DNA of 64,000 bases from Rhizobium lusitanum (GCF_014189535.1 NZ_CP050308.1:496001-560000); one strand, 5' to 3'; counted from the stretch's first letter, positions 47,468-60,305 are shown. Notes: generated by a model from the letters alone, not told the origin. Numbers and translations are program-made.

Positions 47468-48318
47468 CTATTGCAGCGGCATATGGATGTCGGTCAATAA
47501 TTCCATCGGCTGCACGTCGCGCGGATTGTTGAGGTACTCCTCGAACATCACCGCGTCGCGCAGCTGCCGGCCGGAGGCAGGCAGCCATTCGGCGTAGAGC
47601 CATTGATAGGCCTTGTACATATCCGCATAAGGGCCTTTGTGCCGCAGCACGGCATATTCACCGCCATCGACCCTCCGACGCTCCAGCGGAGCGTTGGCGG
47701 CTATCTCCTCGGTGGCGTTGACGCAGGCATACGAGTGCAATTTCTCCGCCGGGACGACATCCGGGTCGTCGAGATAGACACCGATCATTCGCATGTCGGG
47801 CCTGGCGAGGCCACGGGCATAGAGCGTGCCGAACAGGGTTTCGAAAGCCTGGCCGATCTGCATGTAGGAGCCGATATGAGAGACCCCGATGAGCGAAAGC
47901 GAGGGAATGGTCGAAGCGTAACGTCGAACATAAGCTTGATCCTTCCTTGGGTGCTGGGTTCGAAGATCGTGTGGCTTCCCTCATTCCGATATCGCGCCGG
48001 CGGCATGCCGTAGACGGATTTGAAGATGCGGTTGAACGATTGGAGGTTGGGATAGCCCGACCGCTTTGCAATGTCGCTGACGACAAGATCTGTGCGGACG
48101 AGATCACCGGCGGCGCGGTGCAGCCGCAACCGTTTGACTGTGGCAGCCGCCGTCTCGCCATAGATCGCCCGATAGATCCTGTGCCAGTGATAGCTGGACA
48201 TGCAGGCGATCTCGGCAAGTCTCTCCATATCGAGCTCTTCGTCCAGATGCTCGTGGATATAGGCAGAAACCCGCCGTAGACGGGTTTCATAAAGCGCCCA
48301 TGCCGTTTCGCCATTCAT
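47468..48318 (-). pseudogene. AraC family regulator with GyrI-like domain, frameshifted
   Basis: The N-terminal half (from ATG 48318) is an AraC-type double helix-turn-helix (RLAEIACMSSYHWHRIYRA and DIAKRSGYPNLQSFNRIFKSVYGMPPARYR). The C-terminal half, in another frame (ending at 47468), is a GyrI-like effector-binding domain (MRMIGVYLDDPDVVP ... GEYAVLRHKGPYADMYKAYQWL). The frames meet at GGG 47903-47905: a fourth G would restore RPFPSLSLIGVSHIGSYMQIG, a natural GyrI opening. As assembled the protein loses its ligand domain. Such regulators bind small amphipathic compounds and control efflux or stress genes. Confidence 0.8.
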
Positions 48319-48401
48319 GTCAGCCCCCTTGCAAATCGATCGGCCCCAAGGAACCATAACTCGATTTGACAAATCCTGCTGAGTTTCGAGCACAAACAAA
48401 A

Positions 48402-48425
48402 CGGCGGGGTTATTCGCCCCCGCCG
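48402..48425 (-). terminator. Terminator of alaS
   Basis: On the minus strand CGGCGGGG (48425-48418) pairs with CCCCGCCG (48409-48402), followed by TTTTGTTTG. Confidence 0.75.
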
Positions 48426-48454
48426 CTTAGCAATAGTGAAATGAAATCCGCGCC

Positions 48455-51115
<2,661 letters not shown>

Positions 51116-51204
51116 GTTGGGCCCTTCAGTATTGCCTTCAGCAACTTCTATCAAAGTCAGTGGCTTTTATCGTCCGCTCCCGGCCCTGTCCAGCCGCACA
51201 AACA

Positions 51205-51242
51205 AAACCGGCCGCACATCCCTTGGACAATGCGGCCGGTTT
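51205..51242 (-). terminator. Terminator of recA
   Basis: A 12-base stem (AAACCGGCCGCA / TGCGGCCGGTTT) with a 14-base loop on the minus strand, followed by TTGTTTG. It lies between recA and alaS. Confidence 0.8.
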
Positions 51243-51288
51243 CGAATTTTAATCCTGGATCACCCTCTGGGATCGCTCCCGGAAATCA

Positions 51289-52374
51289 CTATTCCGCAGC
51301 GGCCTCGCCGTCATCGGCATCAGGACCACCATTCTGCAGGAAGCGGTCGGCGATCAGGCCGGCGTTCTGGCGCAGCGACAGTTCGATCTCGCGAGCGAGA
51401 TCCGGATTGTCGCGCAGGAAGAGTTTCGCGTTCTCGCGGCCCTGGCCAAGGCGCTGGCTGTTATAGGAGAACCAGGCGCCCGACTTCTCAACGATGCCGG
51501 CCTTGACGCCGAGATCGACCAGTTCCCCAGTCTTGGAAACGCCTTCGCCATACATGATGTCGAATTCCACCTGCTTGAAGGGCGGCGCCATCTTGTTCTT
51601 GACGACCTTGACACGGGTCTGGTTGCCGACCACCTCTTCGCGCTCCTTGACGGCGCCGATGCGGCGGATATCGAGGCGAACCGAGGCGTAGAATTTCAGC
51701 GCATTACCGCCGGTCGTCGTTTCCGGCGAACCGAACATGACGCCGATCTTCATGCGGATCTGGTTGATGAAGATCACCATGGTGTTGGACTTCGAGATCG
51801 AAGCGGTGAGCTTGCGCAGTGCCTGGCTCATCAGACGGGCTTGCAGGCCCGGCAGGCTGTCGCCCATTTCACCTTCGATTTCGGCGCGCGGCGTCAGCGC
51901 CGCAACGGAGTCGATGACGAGAACGTCGATGGCGCCGGAACGCACCAGCGTGTCGGTGATTTCAAGCGCCTGTTCGCCGGTGTCTGGCTGCGAGATCAAA
52001 AGGTTCTGCAGGTCGACGCCGAGCTTGCGGGCATAGACCGGATCGAGCGCATGCTCAGCGTCGACGAAGGCGCAGATGCCACCCTTCTTCTGTGCCTCGG
52101 CGATCGTCTGCAACGCCAGCGTCGTCTTACCGGAGCTTTCCGGCCCGTAGATCTCGACAATGCGTCCCTTCGGCAAGCCGCCGATGCCGAGCGCAATATC
52201 GAGGCTCAGGGAGCCAGTGGAAACTGTTTCGATTTCGACCACGTTCTCGTTAGAGCCGAGCTTCATGATCGAGCCCTTGCCGAACGACCGCTCAATTTGA
52301 GAGAGTGCCGCTTCAAGTGCCTTGCTTTTATCCACCGATTTGTCCTCTACAAGCCGCAAAGAATTCTGAGACAT
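51289..52374 (-). CDS. recA: Recombinase RecA
   Basis: The 361-residue strand-exchange protein also drives LexA self-cleavage in the SOS response. The Walker A is [15 protein letters not shown] near residue 75; [34 protein letters not shown] is the conserved loop L2 region. ATG 52374 gives the rhizobial start [20 protein letters not shown]; the longer in-frame reading to 52536 covers the operator and is rejected. Upstream sites point to LexA control. Confidence 0.97.
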   Translation of the reverse strand: MSQNSLRLVEDKSVDKSKALEAALSQIERSFGKGSIMKLGSNENVVEIETVSTGSLSLDIALGIGGLPKGRIVEIYGPESSGKTTLALQTIAEAQKKGGICAFVDAEHALDPVYARKLGVDLQNLLISQPDTGEQALEITDTLVRSGAIDVLVIDSVAALTPRAEIEGEMGDSLPGLQARLMSQALRKLTASISKSNTMVIFINQIRMKIGVMFGSPETTTGGNALKFYASVRLDIRRIGAVKEREEVVGNQTRVKVVKNKMAPPFKQVEFDIMYGEGVSKTGELVDLGVKAGIVEKSGAWFSYNSQRLGQGRENAKLFLRDNPDLAREIELSLRQNAGLIADRFLQNGGPDADDGEAAAE

Positions 52375-52433
52375 TCGATCCACCTTTAGGTTATTGAAGC
52401 CGCTCAAGCAATGTCGCCGCTGATGAGAATTGT

Positions 52434-52459
52434 GTACTCTATTTGTTCTCATCTCACAA
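52434..52459 (-). promoter_or_regulatory. LexA/SOS operator of recA
   Basis: Read on the minus strand, GAAC-N7-GTAC (52448-52434) is one base from the alphaproteobacterial SOS box GAAC-N7-GAAC. An overlapping TTG-N11-CAA (52443-52459) matches the operator form described for Rhizobium recA. It lies about 60-85 bases before the recA start. Confidence 0.7.
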
Positions 52460-52613
52460 GGCCACAACAAGCAATTGAAAGAAAAAGGTAAAATGAATTT
52501 CGTTCTACATTTGTTTTCTTCTTTCATCCCAAGCACTTACATGCCCTCGCAAGTCATTTCCGGCATGTTGGCAACTGCTTCGATTCGCCTTTTGAGCTGC
52601 TGAGGAGATCGAT

Positions 52614-53558
52614 ATGGCGAAGAAGATTCTCGTTCTGGGCGGTGCTCATATCGATCGGCGCGGCCGCATTTTCGGCGATACGGCGCCCGGCGCCAGCAAC
52701 CCCGGCGCCTGGTTCGAGGAGCCAGGTGGTGGCGGCTTCAACGCGGCGCGCAATCTGGCCCGCCTCGGCTTCGATGTGCGGTTGATCTCGCCGCGCGGCG
52801 GTGATCCCTCAGGCGAGATGGTGGCGGAAGCCGCAAACCACGCCGGCGTCGACGACAAGCCTTTCGTTTTCCTCGATCGCAAGACACCGAGCTATACGGC
52901 GATCCTCGAGCGCGACGGCAATCTGGTGATCGCGCTCGCCGACATGGAGCTTTATAAGCTGTTCGTCCCGCGCCGGCTGGCGATCCGCTCCATTCGCGAC
53001 GCTTTCGAGGCCACCGATCTCATCCTCTGCGACGCCAACCTGCCGGCCGACACGTTGAGCTCGATTGCCGCGCGGGCAGCAACCCACGGCAAGCCACTGG
53101 CCGCGATCGCGATTTCGCCAGCGAAGGTGGTGCGCCTGAAGCCATGTCTTGCCGGCATCGACCATCTCTTCCTCAATGAGGCCGAAGCTGCGGCACTGAC
53201 CGATAGCCGTCCGGACGACCCGCGCGACTGGGTTGCCGAACTGCGCGCACTCGGTCTCAAAAACGGCGTGATTACCCGTGGCAAGCGCGAATTGATCGCC
53301 TTCTCCAGTGACACCATCGTCAGCCTCCAGCCGCCTATCGTCGACAATGTCGCCGATGTCACCGGCGCTGGAGATTCGTTGGCTGCCGGCGTTCTCTCCG
53401 CTCTGCTTGCCGGCCACGATCTCGGCGAGGCGGTGCGTCACGGCACCGCTGCGGCCGCAATCACCGTGCAATCGCCTTTCGCCACGGCGGAAAATTTGTC
53501 GCCCGCGCTTCTGAAGACGATGTTGGCTCTTGTTCCCCAAGCCGCAATTCTGTCATGA
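52614..53558 (+). CDS. psuK: PfkB family sugar kinase, probable pseudouridine kinase
   Basis: A 314-residue ribokinase-fold enzyme. Signatures: EEPGGGGFNAARNLARLG near residue 37, and the catalytic-base loop DVTGAGDSLAAGVLSALL near residue 245. The gene directly precedes psuG, whose product splits pseudouridine 5'-phosphate; the kinase should make that phosphate from pseudouridine. The substrate is inferred from this pairing, since PfkB motifs alone do not specify it. It is divergent from recA. Confidence 0.85.
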   Translation: MAKKILVLGGAHIDRRGRIFGDTAPGASNPGAWFEEPGGGGFNAARNLARLGFDVRLISPRGGDPSGEMVAEAANHAGVDDKPFVFLDRKTPSYTAILERDGNLVIALADMELYKLFVPRRLAIRSIRDAFEATDLILCDANLPADTLSSIAARAATHGKPLAAIAISPAKVVRLKPCLAGIDHLFLNEAEAAALTDSRPDDPRDWVAELRALGLKNGVITRGKRELIAFSSDTIVSLQPPIVDNVADVTGAGDSLAAGVLSALLAGHDLGEAVRHGTAAAAITVQSPFATAENLSPALLKTMLALVPQAAILS

Positions 53559-53604
53559 AGCGCATTGACTTCGTATTTCCTGTTTCAGCCGATTGGACTA
53601 GACC

Positions 53605-54530
53605 ATGACCAAGCCCATTTCCCCCTGCTACCGATCTCCTATTCGAAGGAAGTTGCCGCCGCCAAGCTGCGTGGCGCACCGCTGGTGGCTTTGGAATCGA
53701 CCATCATCACCCACGGCATGCCCTATCCCGGCAATATCGAGATGGCGCAGAGCGTTGAGGCGATCATCCGCCAGGAAGGCGCCGTGCCGGCAACGATCGC
53801 CGTAATCCACGGCGTTCTGCATATCGGCCTGGAGCCGGCAGAACTGGAAGCGCTCGCCAAGACAGAAGGCGCGATGAAAGTATCCCGCGCCGACCTCGCC
53901 TTCGCCATCGCTGAGCGCCGCACGGGCGCAACAACCGTCGCCGCGACGATGATCGCTGCTGCCCGCGCCGGCATCAAGGTTTTCGCCACCGGCGGCATCG
54001 GCGGCGTGCATCGCGGCGCCGAGGAAAGCTTTGACATCTCCGCCGACCTGGAAGAACTCGCGCGCACCGGCGTCATCGTCGTCTGCGCAGGCGCCAAGGC
54101 GATCCTCGACATTCCGAAGACGCTGGAAGTGCTGGAAACCCGTGGCGTCCCGGTCGTCACCTACGACAGCGCCGAATTCCCGGCCTTCTGGTCGCGCGCT
54201 TCCGGCCTGCCGAGCCCGCTGACGCTCAACAGCCCGGCCGCGATCGCCAATTTCCAGGTGACCCGCGACCAGCTCGGCATCGACGGCGGCATGCTGATCG
54301 CCAATCCGGTACCGGAAGCCGCCGAGATCCCGCGCGAGGAGATGGAGATCTATATCGAACGCGCGCTGGACAGCGCCGAACGCGACGAAATCGTCGGCAA
54401 GGCGGTCACTCCCTACCTGCTCAGCACCATCTTCGACCTCACCGATGGCCGCAGCCTGAAGACCAACATTGCGCTCGTCGAGAACAATGCACGCCTCGCC
54501 GCTGAAATCGCGGTTGCTTTGGCGGAATAA
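53605..54530 (+). pseudogene. psuG: Pseudouridine-5'-phosphate glycosidase, 5' end frameshifted
   Basis: The gene encodes the enzyme that splits pseudouridine 5'-phosphate into uracil and ribose 5-phosphate. Nearly the whole protein is intact in one frame: LVALESTIITHGMPYPGN, RRTGATTVAATMIAA, TGGIGGVHRGAEESFDISADLEEL and LNSPAAIANF. The natural start ATG 53605 (MTKPISP) is out of frame with it: a run of five C at 53621-53625 would need a sixth to read on into LLPISYSKEV. As assembled, the downstream frame could start only at TTG 53565 with an unrelated N-terminus. A homopolymer error is likely, and the gene is probably functional. Confidence 0.85.
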
Positions 54531-54852
54531 CGAGAACTACACGACGGTTGTCGGACACAGCGTCGCTCATCAGGTCAATGTGAAGAGACCGAGAGCGGCG
54601 CGCAGTTCGGCAATCGTCGCCTCGGTCCGCTGCATTGCCTTCTGCGTGCCCTGCCGCAGCCAATCCAGGACACAAGCCGGATCACGGCGGCAAGGGTCGA
54701 TTTCAAGAAATGACGACTGCCGCTCCTAGAAGGAGCGCCACCACATCCGCAGATTGGGATTTGCAAAGTCGATCATGGTTGCGTGATCCCACGGATTGGA
54801 TGAAAATGGCAATGGGAACATCGAGATTTCCCGGCCGTCCTCAGGAGTTTAC
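54531..54852. other. Gap between psuG and the 83-residue ORF
   Basis: These 322 bases have no convincing plus-strand gene. They hold the possible minus-strand remnant described separately and, at their end, the ribosome binding site AGGAG (54843-54847) for the next gene. No promoter or terminator is clear. Confidence 0.4.
54570..54849 (-). pseudogene. Possible decayed minus-strand coding remnant
   Basis: One minus-strand frame is open from about 54849 to 54570 apart from a single TAG at 54728-54726. Both parts look like protein: the first ends IDFANPNLRMWWRSF, the second contains DPACVLDWLRQGTQKAMQR and ATIAELRAALGLFTLT, a coil-like end before TGA. There is no good start codon. I do not recognise the family; it may be chance. 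Confidence 0.25.
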
Positions 54853-55104
54853 ATGCAACTCGATGATAATCTCTTGATTTACCCCATGCCTAGTCTCGTC
54901 GCCACGCTACTTAACGCGGAAACATCAAAAGGCAGACCTTTGATCGAGGAGGAAGTGATCTTCATAAGAGACAATTGCCCTTCCATCGCCGTGCCTCGTG
55001 AGGTCGCTCTAAAAATAGACGAGGAACGAGGCTACAAAGATATCGACCTAGAAAAGGCCTGGGAGGAATGGCAGGAAGCACGGAAGCTTCTTGTTGGCGA
55101 CTAA
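54853..55104 (+). CDS. Small acidic hypothetical protein
   Basis: The 83-residue protein is acidic and mostly helical by composition (LIEEEVIFIRDNCPSIAVP, then DIDLEKAWEEWQEARKLLV). No domain is recognised. The start ATG 54853 is five bases after AGGAG; an in-frame ATG at 54796 lacks such a site. Context gives no clue to function. Confidence 0.6.
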   Translation: MQLDDNLLIYPMPSLVATLLNAETSKGRPLIEEEVIFIRDNCPSIAVPREVALKIDEERGYKDIDLEKAWEEWQEARKLLVGD

Positions 55105-55263
55105 CATAACGTCCCCTTGCGGCGCGAAGAGTCAGGCGCTTCCAAGCCGAAAGAACCCCGACGCCAATAACCCGCTGCAATCGACGCCACCAAATCAGGT
55201 GTTGTGTCGCAATGCTATGGCATTTCAACTTTGCGGAACGTCAGATATTCGAAAATTGTTTCA

Positions 55264-57879
55264 TTAGTGATCCAGCGCCTCCCTGACGACAACTGCAAGC
55301 TGCTTCAGCGAGAACGGTTTCGGCAGAAAGCCGAATTTGGCATCGGCCGGCAGATTGCGGGCAAAGGCGTCCTCGGCATAGCCCGAGACGAAGATGAACT
55401 TCATATCCGGATATTTCTTGCGCAGTTCTCCCAGCAGCGTCGGTCCGTCCATCTCCGGCATGACAACGTCGGAAACGACGACATCCACCTGGCCGTCGAG
55501 CTCTTCCATGATCTCGAGCGCCTCGACGCCGGAGCCGGCCTCGTAGACAGTGTAGCCGCGCGTCTCGAGCATGCGCTTGCCGCCGCGACGGACTGCCTCT
55601 TCGTCTTCGACCAGCAGCACGACGGCCGACTTGCCGGTGAGATCCGCCGGCTCTTCCGGCGGAACGACAGCGGCGACGCTCTGGTCCATCGCTGAGATAT
55701 CGCGGCCCTCGAGCGTCTGGCCTTCCGTCAAGGCTGGCATTTCGACAATATGGCGCGGCAGGAAGATGCGGAAGGTCGTGCCCTTGCCGACTTCCGATTC
55801 CGGATGGATATAGCCGCCCGACTGCTTGATGATGCCATAGACCATGGCAAGGCCGAGGCCGGTGCCCTTGCCGACTTCCTTCGTCGTGAAGAAGGGCTCG
55901 AAGATCTTGTCCATGATCTCGGGAGCAATACCCGTTCCGGTGTCGTTGACCTCGACCAGCACCATCTCCTCATGCGGCAGATAGGCATAGTTGAAGGCGG
56001 CAACATCCATGGCCGGCAGATTGCGGGTGCGCAGCGTCAGCGTCCCGCCACCCGGCATGGCGTCGCGGGCGTTGACGCAAAGATTGATCAGCACCTGCTC
56101 GAACTGCGATAGATCGGTCTTCACTGGCCAGAGATCACGGCCGTAGTCGACATCTAGCTTCACATGCGTGCCCGACAGCAGTCGCTCCACCAGCATGCGC
56201 AGATCGCCAATAACGTCTGTCAGATTGAGGATCGACGGCCGCATCGTCTGCTTGCGCGAGAAGGCAAGCAATTGCCGCACCAGCACAGCGGCACGGTTGG
56301 CATTGCGCTTGATCTCCATCAGATCGGCGAAGCTGGCATCGGCAGGCCGGGCTTGCAGCAGCAGATGGTCGGAAGACAGCAGGATCGCCGTCAGCACGTT
56401 GTTGAAATCATGCGCGATGCCGCCGGCAAGCGTGCCGACCGCATTCATCTTCTGCGTCTGCGCCATCTGCGTTTCGAGCGCTTTTTGCTCGGTCACTTCT
56501 ACGGCATAGACGATGGCTGCTTCCTCAGGCGCCTCATCGGTCTGGTCGATAACGGCGTTGATATAAAAGCGGAAATGCCGCGTGTCGTCCTTCGGATTGC
56601 GGGAATCGATCGGCGGGATATCGCCCTGCCGGTCCTTGGCGGCGGCCAGCGCATCCTTGAGCCTCGGGCGATCGCTTTCATTGACGATCGTTTCAAGCGC
56701 CGCCCCGCGCTCGATATCGTCGCGCGATACGAGATCGGAGAAGAGCTTCAGGAATGGCGCGTTCGTGCGCAGGATGCGCCCAGCACCATCGACTGAAGCG
56801 ATCGCCATAGGTGTGTTGTTGAAGAAGCGGCTGAAACGCATCGCTGCGACGGACGCCGACTGGTCGTTGTCGCCGCCATTCTGGCGCGTCAGAACGATGG
56901 TCCGGCTTTCGCCCGGCGCGCCGTCGCGCATCGAGGTGACACTGTGGACAATCTGCACCGGTAGGCTCTGGCCGTTGGCGCGGCGCAGGTCCAGATCGAG
57001 CGTCACCGTCTTTTTCAGCCCCGGTTCGGCCTGGACGGACTGGATCAGCGTCAGGCCCTCGCCCGCAACGAGATCGCCGACGCTCATCGAGCCTGGCGTG
57101 AATTTGGTGAGATCGAAGCCCAGCCATTCGGCAAGCGTCGCATTCAGATAGAATATCTCGCCTTTGCGCCCGGCCGAGAAGAAACCCGCCGGCGCATGAT
57201 CGAGATAGTCGATGGCGTTCTGCAGCTCCTTGAAGAAGCGCTCCTGGTCATCGCGTTCTGACGTGATGTCGGTGATTTGCCAGATATGCAGCGCCTTGCC
57301 GCGTCCTTGCTCCGGCGGCAGAACGCGCGCCTTCAGGCGATACCAATGCGCGCCATTGCCATTGCCTTCCGCAAGGCCAAGCGGCTTCAGCAGCCGGAAT
57401 TCCTCGGACCCCTCCTTGCCGTCGCGTAGGCCATTGGCCAGGCGATAGAGCGCCTCGTTGGATTCGCGGTTGCGCGATAGCAGCGTTTCCAGCGATTGCA
57501 CCTCGGTCGCCTTGGCCGCGCCCGTCAACCGGCCGTAGGCGGTATTGGCGTAGATGATGCGGCCCTTTTCGTCCGTGATCAGTGTGCCGTCCGGATGGCT
57601 GTTCAGGAAAGAGCGCGCCAGGCTGTCGGACTGCGTCTGTGGCATCACCTCGACGAAGCCGATGATCGACGACACGAGAAAGAAGATGCCGACCATAGCA
57701 AGAATTCCGAGCCCGCCGAGGACGGCCTCGTTGTCGAGCTGGTCCTTGAAGACCACAAAAGCAGCCGCCGCGGCCACCAATACCAGCGCCAGCAGGATGA
57801 TGCGCAACACGGTGCCCGAACGAACCCCGCGGTCCACCAGCGGTACGCTATACTCGTCGGACGGACGCTGCTTCGTCAT
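55264..57879 (-). CDS. cckA: Hybrid histidine kinase/phosphatase CckA
   Basis: An 871-residue membrane hybrid kinase that in alphaproteobacteria drives the ChpT-CtrA cell-cycle phosphorelay. Two membrane segments lie at about residues 24-44 and 55-75, followed by PAS regions (residues about 90-460). The phosphorylated histidine sits near residue 490 in [16 protein letters not shown]. The ATPase domain shows [16 protein letters not shown] and [15 protein letters not shown] receiver domain with Asp near 803 ([17 protein letters not shown]) ends the protein. Domain order and length match CckA. It is a single gene on the minus strand. Confidence 0.93.
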   Translation of the reverse strand: MTKQRPSDEYSVPLVDRGVRSGTVLRIILLALVLVAAAAAFVVFKDQLDNEAVLGGLGILAMVGIFFLVSSIIGFVEVMPQTQSDSLARSFLNSHPDGTLITDEKGRIIYANTAYGRLTGAAKATEVQSLETLLSRNRESNEALYRLANGLRDGKEGSEEFRLLKPLGLAEGNGNGAHWYRLKARVLPPEQGRGKALHIWQITDITSERDDQERFFKELQNAIDYLDHAPAGFFSAGRKGEIFYLNATLAEWLGFDLTKFTPGSMSVGDLVAGEGLTLIQSVQAEPGLKKTVTLDLDLRRANGQSLPVQIVHSVTSMRDGAPGESRTIVLTRQNGGDNDQSASVAAMRFSRFFNNTPMAIASVDGAGRILRTNAPFLKLFSDLVSRDDIERGAALETIVNESDRPRLKDALAAAKDRQGDIPPIDSRNPKDDTRHFRFYINAVIDQTDEAPEEAAIVYAVEVTEQKALETQMAQTQKMNAVGTLAGGIAHDFNNVLTAILLSSDHLLLQARPADASFADLMEIKRNANRAAVLVRQLLAFSRKQTMRPSILNLTDVIGDLRMLVERLLSGTHVKLDVDYGRDLWPVKTDLSQFEQVLINLCVNARDAMPGGGTLTLRTRNLPAMDVAAFNYAYLPHEEMVLVEVNDTGTGIAPEIMDKIFEPFFTTKEVGKGTGLGLAMVYGIIKQSGGYIHPESEVGKGTTFRIFLPRHIVEMPALTEGQTLEGRDISAMDQSVAAVVPPEEPADLTGKSAVVLLVEDEEAVRRGGKRMLETRGYTVYEAGSGVEALEIMEELDGQVDVVVSDVVMPEMDGPTLLGELRKKYPDMKFIFVSGYAEDAFARNLPADAKFGFLPKPFSLKQLAVVVREALDH

Positions 57880-58169
57880 AGACCCCTCGTCTCCGTCCTC
57901 TTCCTTGTCGCGTCGTGCACTTGACGGATCACCAGAATCGGAGCTTTCGAATCTTCTTTAGCAATTTGCCGCCTCAGCAAAAAGCTTTGCGGAGACAGAA
58001 AGGCTTGTATTCACAAGGAAGAGCGCTGGACAGCGAACGATCCTATCTTGCCTCGAAGGTGGACCTGTCCATATGATTGCCTCATATCAGGACAAAGAGG
58101 AACGCGCGCGGCCAGTCGTATTAGCACGGCAAGGCCGCGACATCGGGGTTAATTACGGAGTATCTCGAC

Positions 58170-59012
58170 ATGTGGGACGAAATCGCCGGGGCCTATGGCA
58201 GCCGCTTCCTTCTTGCAGCCGGTGGGGTGGGCATTGCCCTTCTCCTGTTGATCGGCATCCTTTGGATCCTGCGCAGCCGGGCGCCGTCGCCCTTCGTGCG
58301 GGGTGGAAAGAACCGCCAGCCGCGCCTGCAGGTGCTGGATGCCGCCGCAGTCGATGCCCGCCGCCGCCTCGTGCTGGTCCGGCGCGACGGCATCGAACAC
58401 CTGATCATGATCGGCGGCCCGACCGATATCGTCATCGAATCCGGTATTTCCGATCCAAGCAAAGCCGCAGCACAGACGCCGATCCCGGTCGAACTGCCGG
58501 CGGCTCAGGAACTCCCACGCCTTGAGCGTCAACCGCCCGAGCCCGCAGAAGCCAGGATTGAAGCCTACCTGAATGCCGAGCCGACCATTGCCATCGAGCC
58601 AATAATCGCGCGCCCGCAACCTGTTGCAGCACAGCCGCCGCGCGCGCAACAGGCTGCGGCAGCCGTGCTAAGCGAGGCTGAAGCAGCCGAGATACTGGAC
58701 GCGGCACGTCACGTCGTCCTGCCGCCCGAACCGCCGCGCCCCGCTTCCGCCGCCCCGGTGGTGGCCGCGCCACAGGCGCGTGAACCCGGCAGCGATTTCC
58801 AGCGCGTGCTGGAGGCGGAGATGGCAAACAACCTCACCGCCGAACGGATCATTCCGAACGCGCAGCCGCAGCAGCAAATACAACAGCAACCCGCAATCGC
58901 CCCCGCTCAACGCCGCGACCCGGAACTCGCACCGGTCACCGGCTCGGACGCAGCACTTCAGAAGGAAGTCGCGCGCATTTTCGGCGAAATGAGCGTCAAC
59001 CGCGATAAGTAA
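58170..59012 (+). CDS. fliO: FliO-like flagellar biosynthesis protein
   Basis: The 280-residue product has one membrane segment at about residues 14-33 (GVGIALLLLIGILWIL) followed by a FliO-type domain (LQVLDAAAVDARRRLVLVRRDGIEHLIMIGGPTDIVIE), then a long disordered proline/alanine/glutamine-rich tail. FliO helps assemble the FliPQR export gate. No other flagellar gene lies in the window, so it is separated from its usual cluster; the same domain can be present in proteins unrelated to motility. It is divergent from cckA. Confidence 0.7.
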   Translation: MWDEIAGAYGSRFLLAAGGVGIALLLLIGILWILRSRAPSPFVRGGKNRQPRLQVLDAAAVDARRRLVLVRRDGIEHLIMIGGPTDIVIESGISDPSKAAAQTPIPVELPAAQELPRLERQPPEPAEARIEAYLNAEPTIAIEPIIARPQPVAAQPPRAQQAAAAVLSEAEAAEILDAARHVVLPPEPPRPASAAPVVAAPQAREPGSDFQRVLEAEMANNLTAERIIPNAQPQQQIQQQPAIAPAQRRDPELAPVTGSDAALQKEVARIFGEMSVNRDK

Positions 59013-59049
59013 TCGGGATACCGCCGCAACAAGCTCTGCGAACACAAAA

Positions 59050-59086
59050 AAGGCACGGCGGAGATTTCCGTCGTGCCTTCATTTTT
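59050..59086. terminator. Bidirectional terminator between fliO-like and dksA
   Basis: AAGGCACG (59050-59057) pairs with CGTGCCTT (59072-59079), extended by an inner CGGA/TCCG. Runs of A on the left and T on the right allow it to serve both convergent genes. Confidence 0.85.
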
Positions 59087-59113
59087 TGCAGTCCTATTTC
59101 AGCCGGACAGTAA

Positions 59114-59533
59114 CTATTCGTCTTTATAAACTTTTTCGCGGCGCTCGTGGCGCTCCTGTGCTTCGATCGACAGGGTAGCGATCGGACGAGCGTCCAGACG
59201 CTTTAGGCCGATCGGCTCGCCGGTTTCTTCGCAGAAGCCGTAGGTACCTTCATCGATGCGTTGCATAGCAGCATCGATTTTCGAGATCAGTTTCCGCTGG
59301 CGGTCGCGAGCCCGGAGTTCAATGGCCCTGTCGGTTTCCGAGGAAGCCCTGTCGGCGAGATCGGGATGGTTTGCGCTTTCTTCAGCCAAATGCTCAAGCG
59401 TTTCGCGCGCTTCTCTTAGGATATCATTTCTCCAGGCGACTAACTTCGCTCGAAAGTAGGCCCGTTGACGCGAATTCATGAACTCCTCGCTTTCCGAGGG
59501 CACATACTCGCTAAGATCGATCTTCTCACTCAA
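59114..59533 (-). CDS. dksA: RNA polymerase-binding protein DksA, low-cysteine form
   Basis: The 139-residue regulator works with ppGpp to adjust transcription at the RNA polymerase secondary channel. The coiled-coil (WRNDILREARETLEHLAEES ... ETDRAIELRARDRQRKLISK) is clear. The zinc-finger region reads YGFCEETGEPIGLKRLDARPIATLSIEAQ: only one of the four usual cysteines remains, as in other rhizobial DksA. Start TTG 59533 has GGAGAA five bases before it and gives MSEKIDLSEYVPS; ATG 59554 is possible. Confidence 0.93.
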   Translation of the reverse strand: MSEKIDLSEYVPSESEEFMNSRQRAYFRAKLVAWRNDILREARETLEHLAEESANHPDLADRASSETDRAIELRARDRQRKLISKIDAAMQRIDEGTYGFCEETGEPIGLKRLDARPIATLSIEAQERHERREKVYKDE

Positions 59534-59813
59534 CGCGATTCTCCTGAAGAACATCTCATATGGCCGGGTGTATATCCCAACCGATAGTGTCGGTTCAAGC
59601 CAAATAGACGCTGTAAACTGATTTTTAATTTTGTCATAAAATTCAGCTAACGGTCTATTTTTTCATCATATTCTTGCAATATCGAAATTGTGCTGTCGTT
59701 GTAACCTTCGCGTGAGGGCTCGCCAAGTAGCCGCGTCATCAATAGTTCCGCAGTTGACGGCGCATGGGATGAAACGTTACGTCAAAGGATAAATCCAGCA
59801 TGGGAATATCGCC

Positions 59814-60305
59814 ATGACCAGCATCTCACCGCCGCCCTCCAGGATTTACCTGTTGCGTCATGCCCAGGCTCAGCACGCCGCCCCCGGCCAGCGGGATTTC
59901 GACCGTCCGCTAAGCGATAATGGCTATGCGGCGGCCGAGATCGTCGCCGACAAAGCCGCCGACAAGGACTACAAGCCGGACCTCGTCATCTCCTCGACGG
60001 CACTGCGCTGTCGCCAAACCGCCGATGCAGTCCGCCGTGCCATGACCCCGCCTCCCGAATTCCGTTTCGTCGATGCGCTCTATAACGCTACGCCGGACGT
60101 CTATCTGGAACTCATCTCCTCACAGGCAACCGAAGGCTCCGTAATGCTGGTCGGCCATAACCCGGTCATCGAGCAGACGCTCGAGGCCCTGATCGGCCAT
60201 GACGCGCTGATCGCCGCCCTGCCCAGCGGCTTTCCGACCGGCGGTCTTGCCGTGATCGACGCCACATCCTCGGGCTGGGTCCTGACGGAATTCGTTACCG
60301 AATAG
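59814..60305 (+). CDS. SixA-type histidine phosphatase
   Basis: A 163-residue protein of the phosphohistidine phosphatase family. The catalytic motif is YLLRHAQAQHAAPGQRDFDRPLS near the start (RHG-type histidine), with the second histidine in VMLVGHNPVIEQ. SixA removes phosphate from histidine phosphotransfer proteins; for this member the target is unknown. It lies near cckA by chromosome distance only and should not be linked to it without data. Confidence 0.88.
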   Translation: MTSISPPPSRIYLLRHAQAQHAAPGQRDFDRPLSDNGYAAAEIVADKAADKDYKPDLVISSTALRCRQTADAVRRAMTPPPEFRFVDALYNATPDVYLELISSQATEGSVMLVGHNPVIEQTLEALIGHDALIAALPSGFPTGGLAVIDATSSGWVLTEFVTE

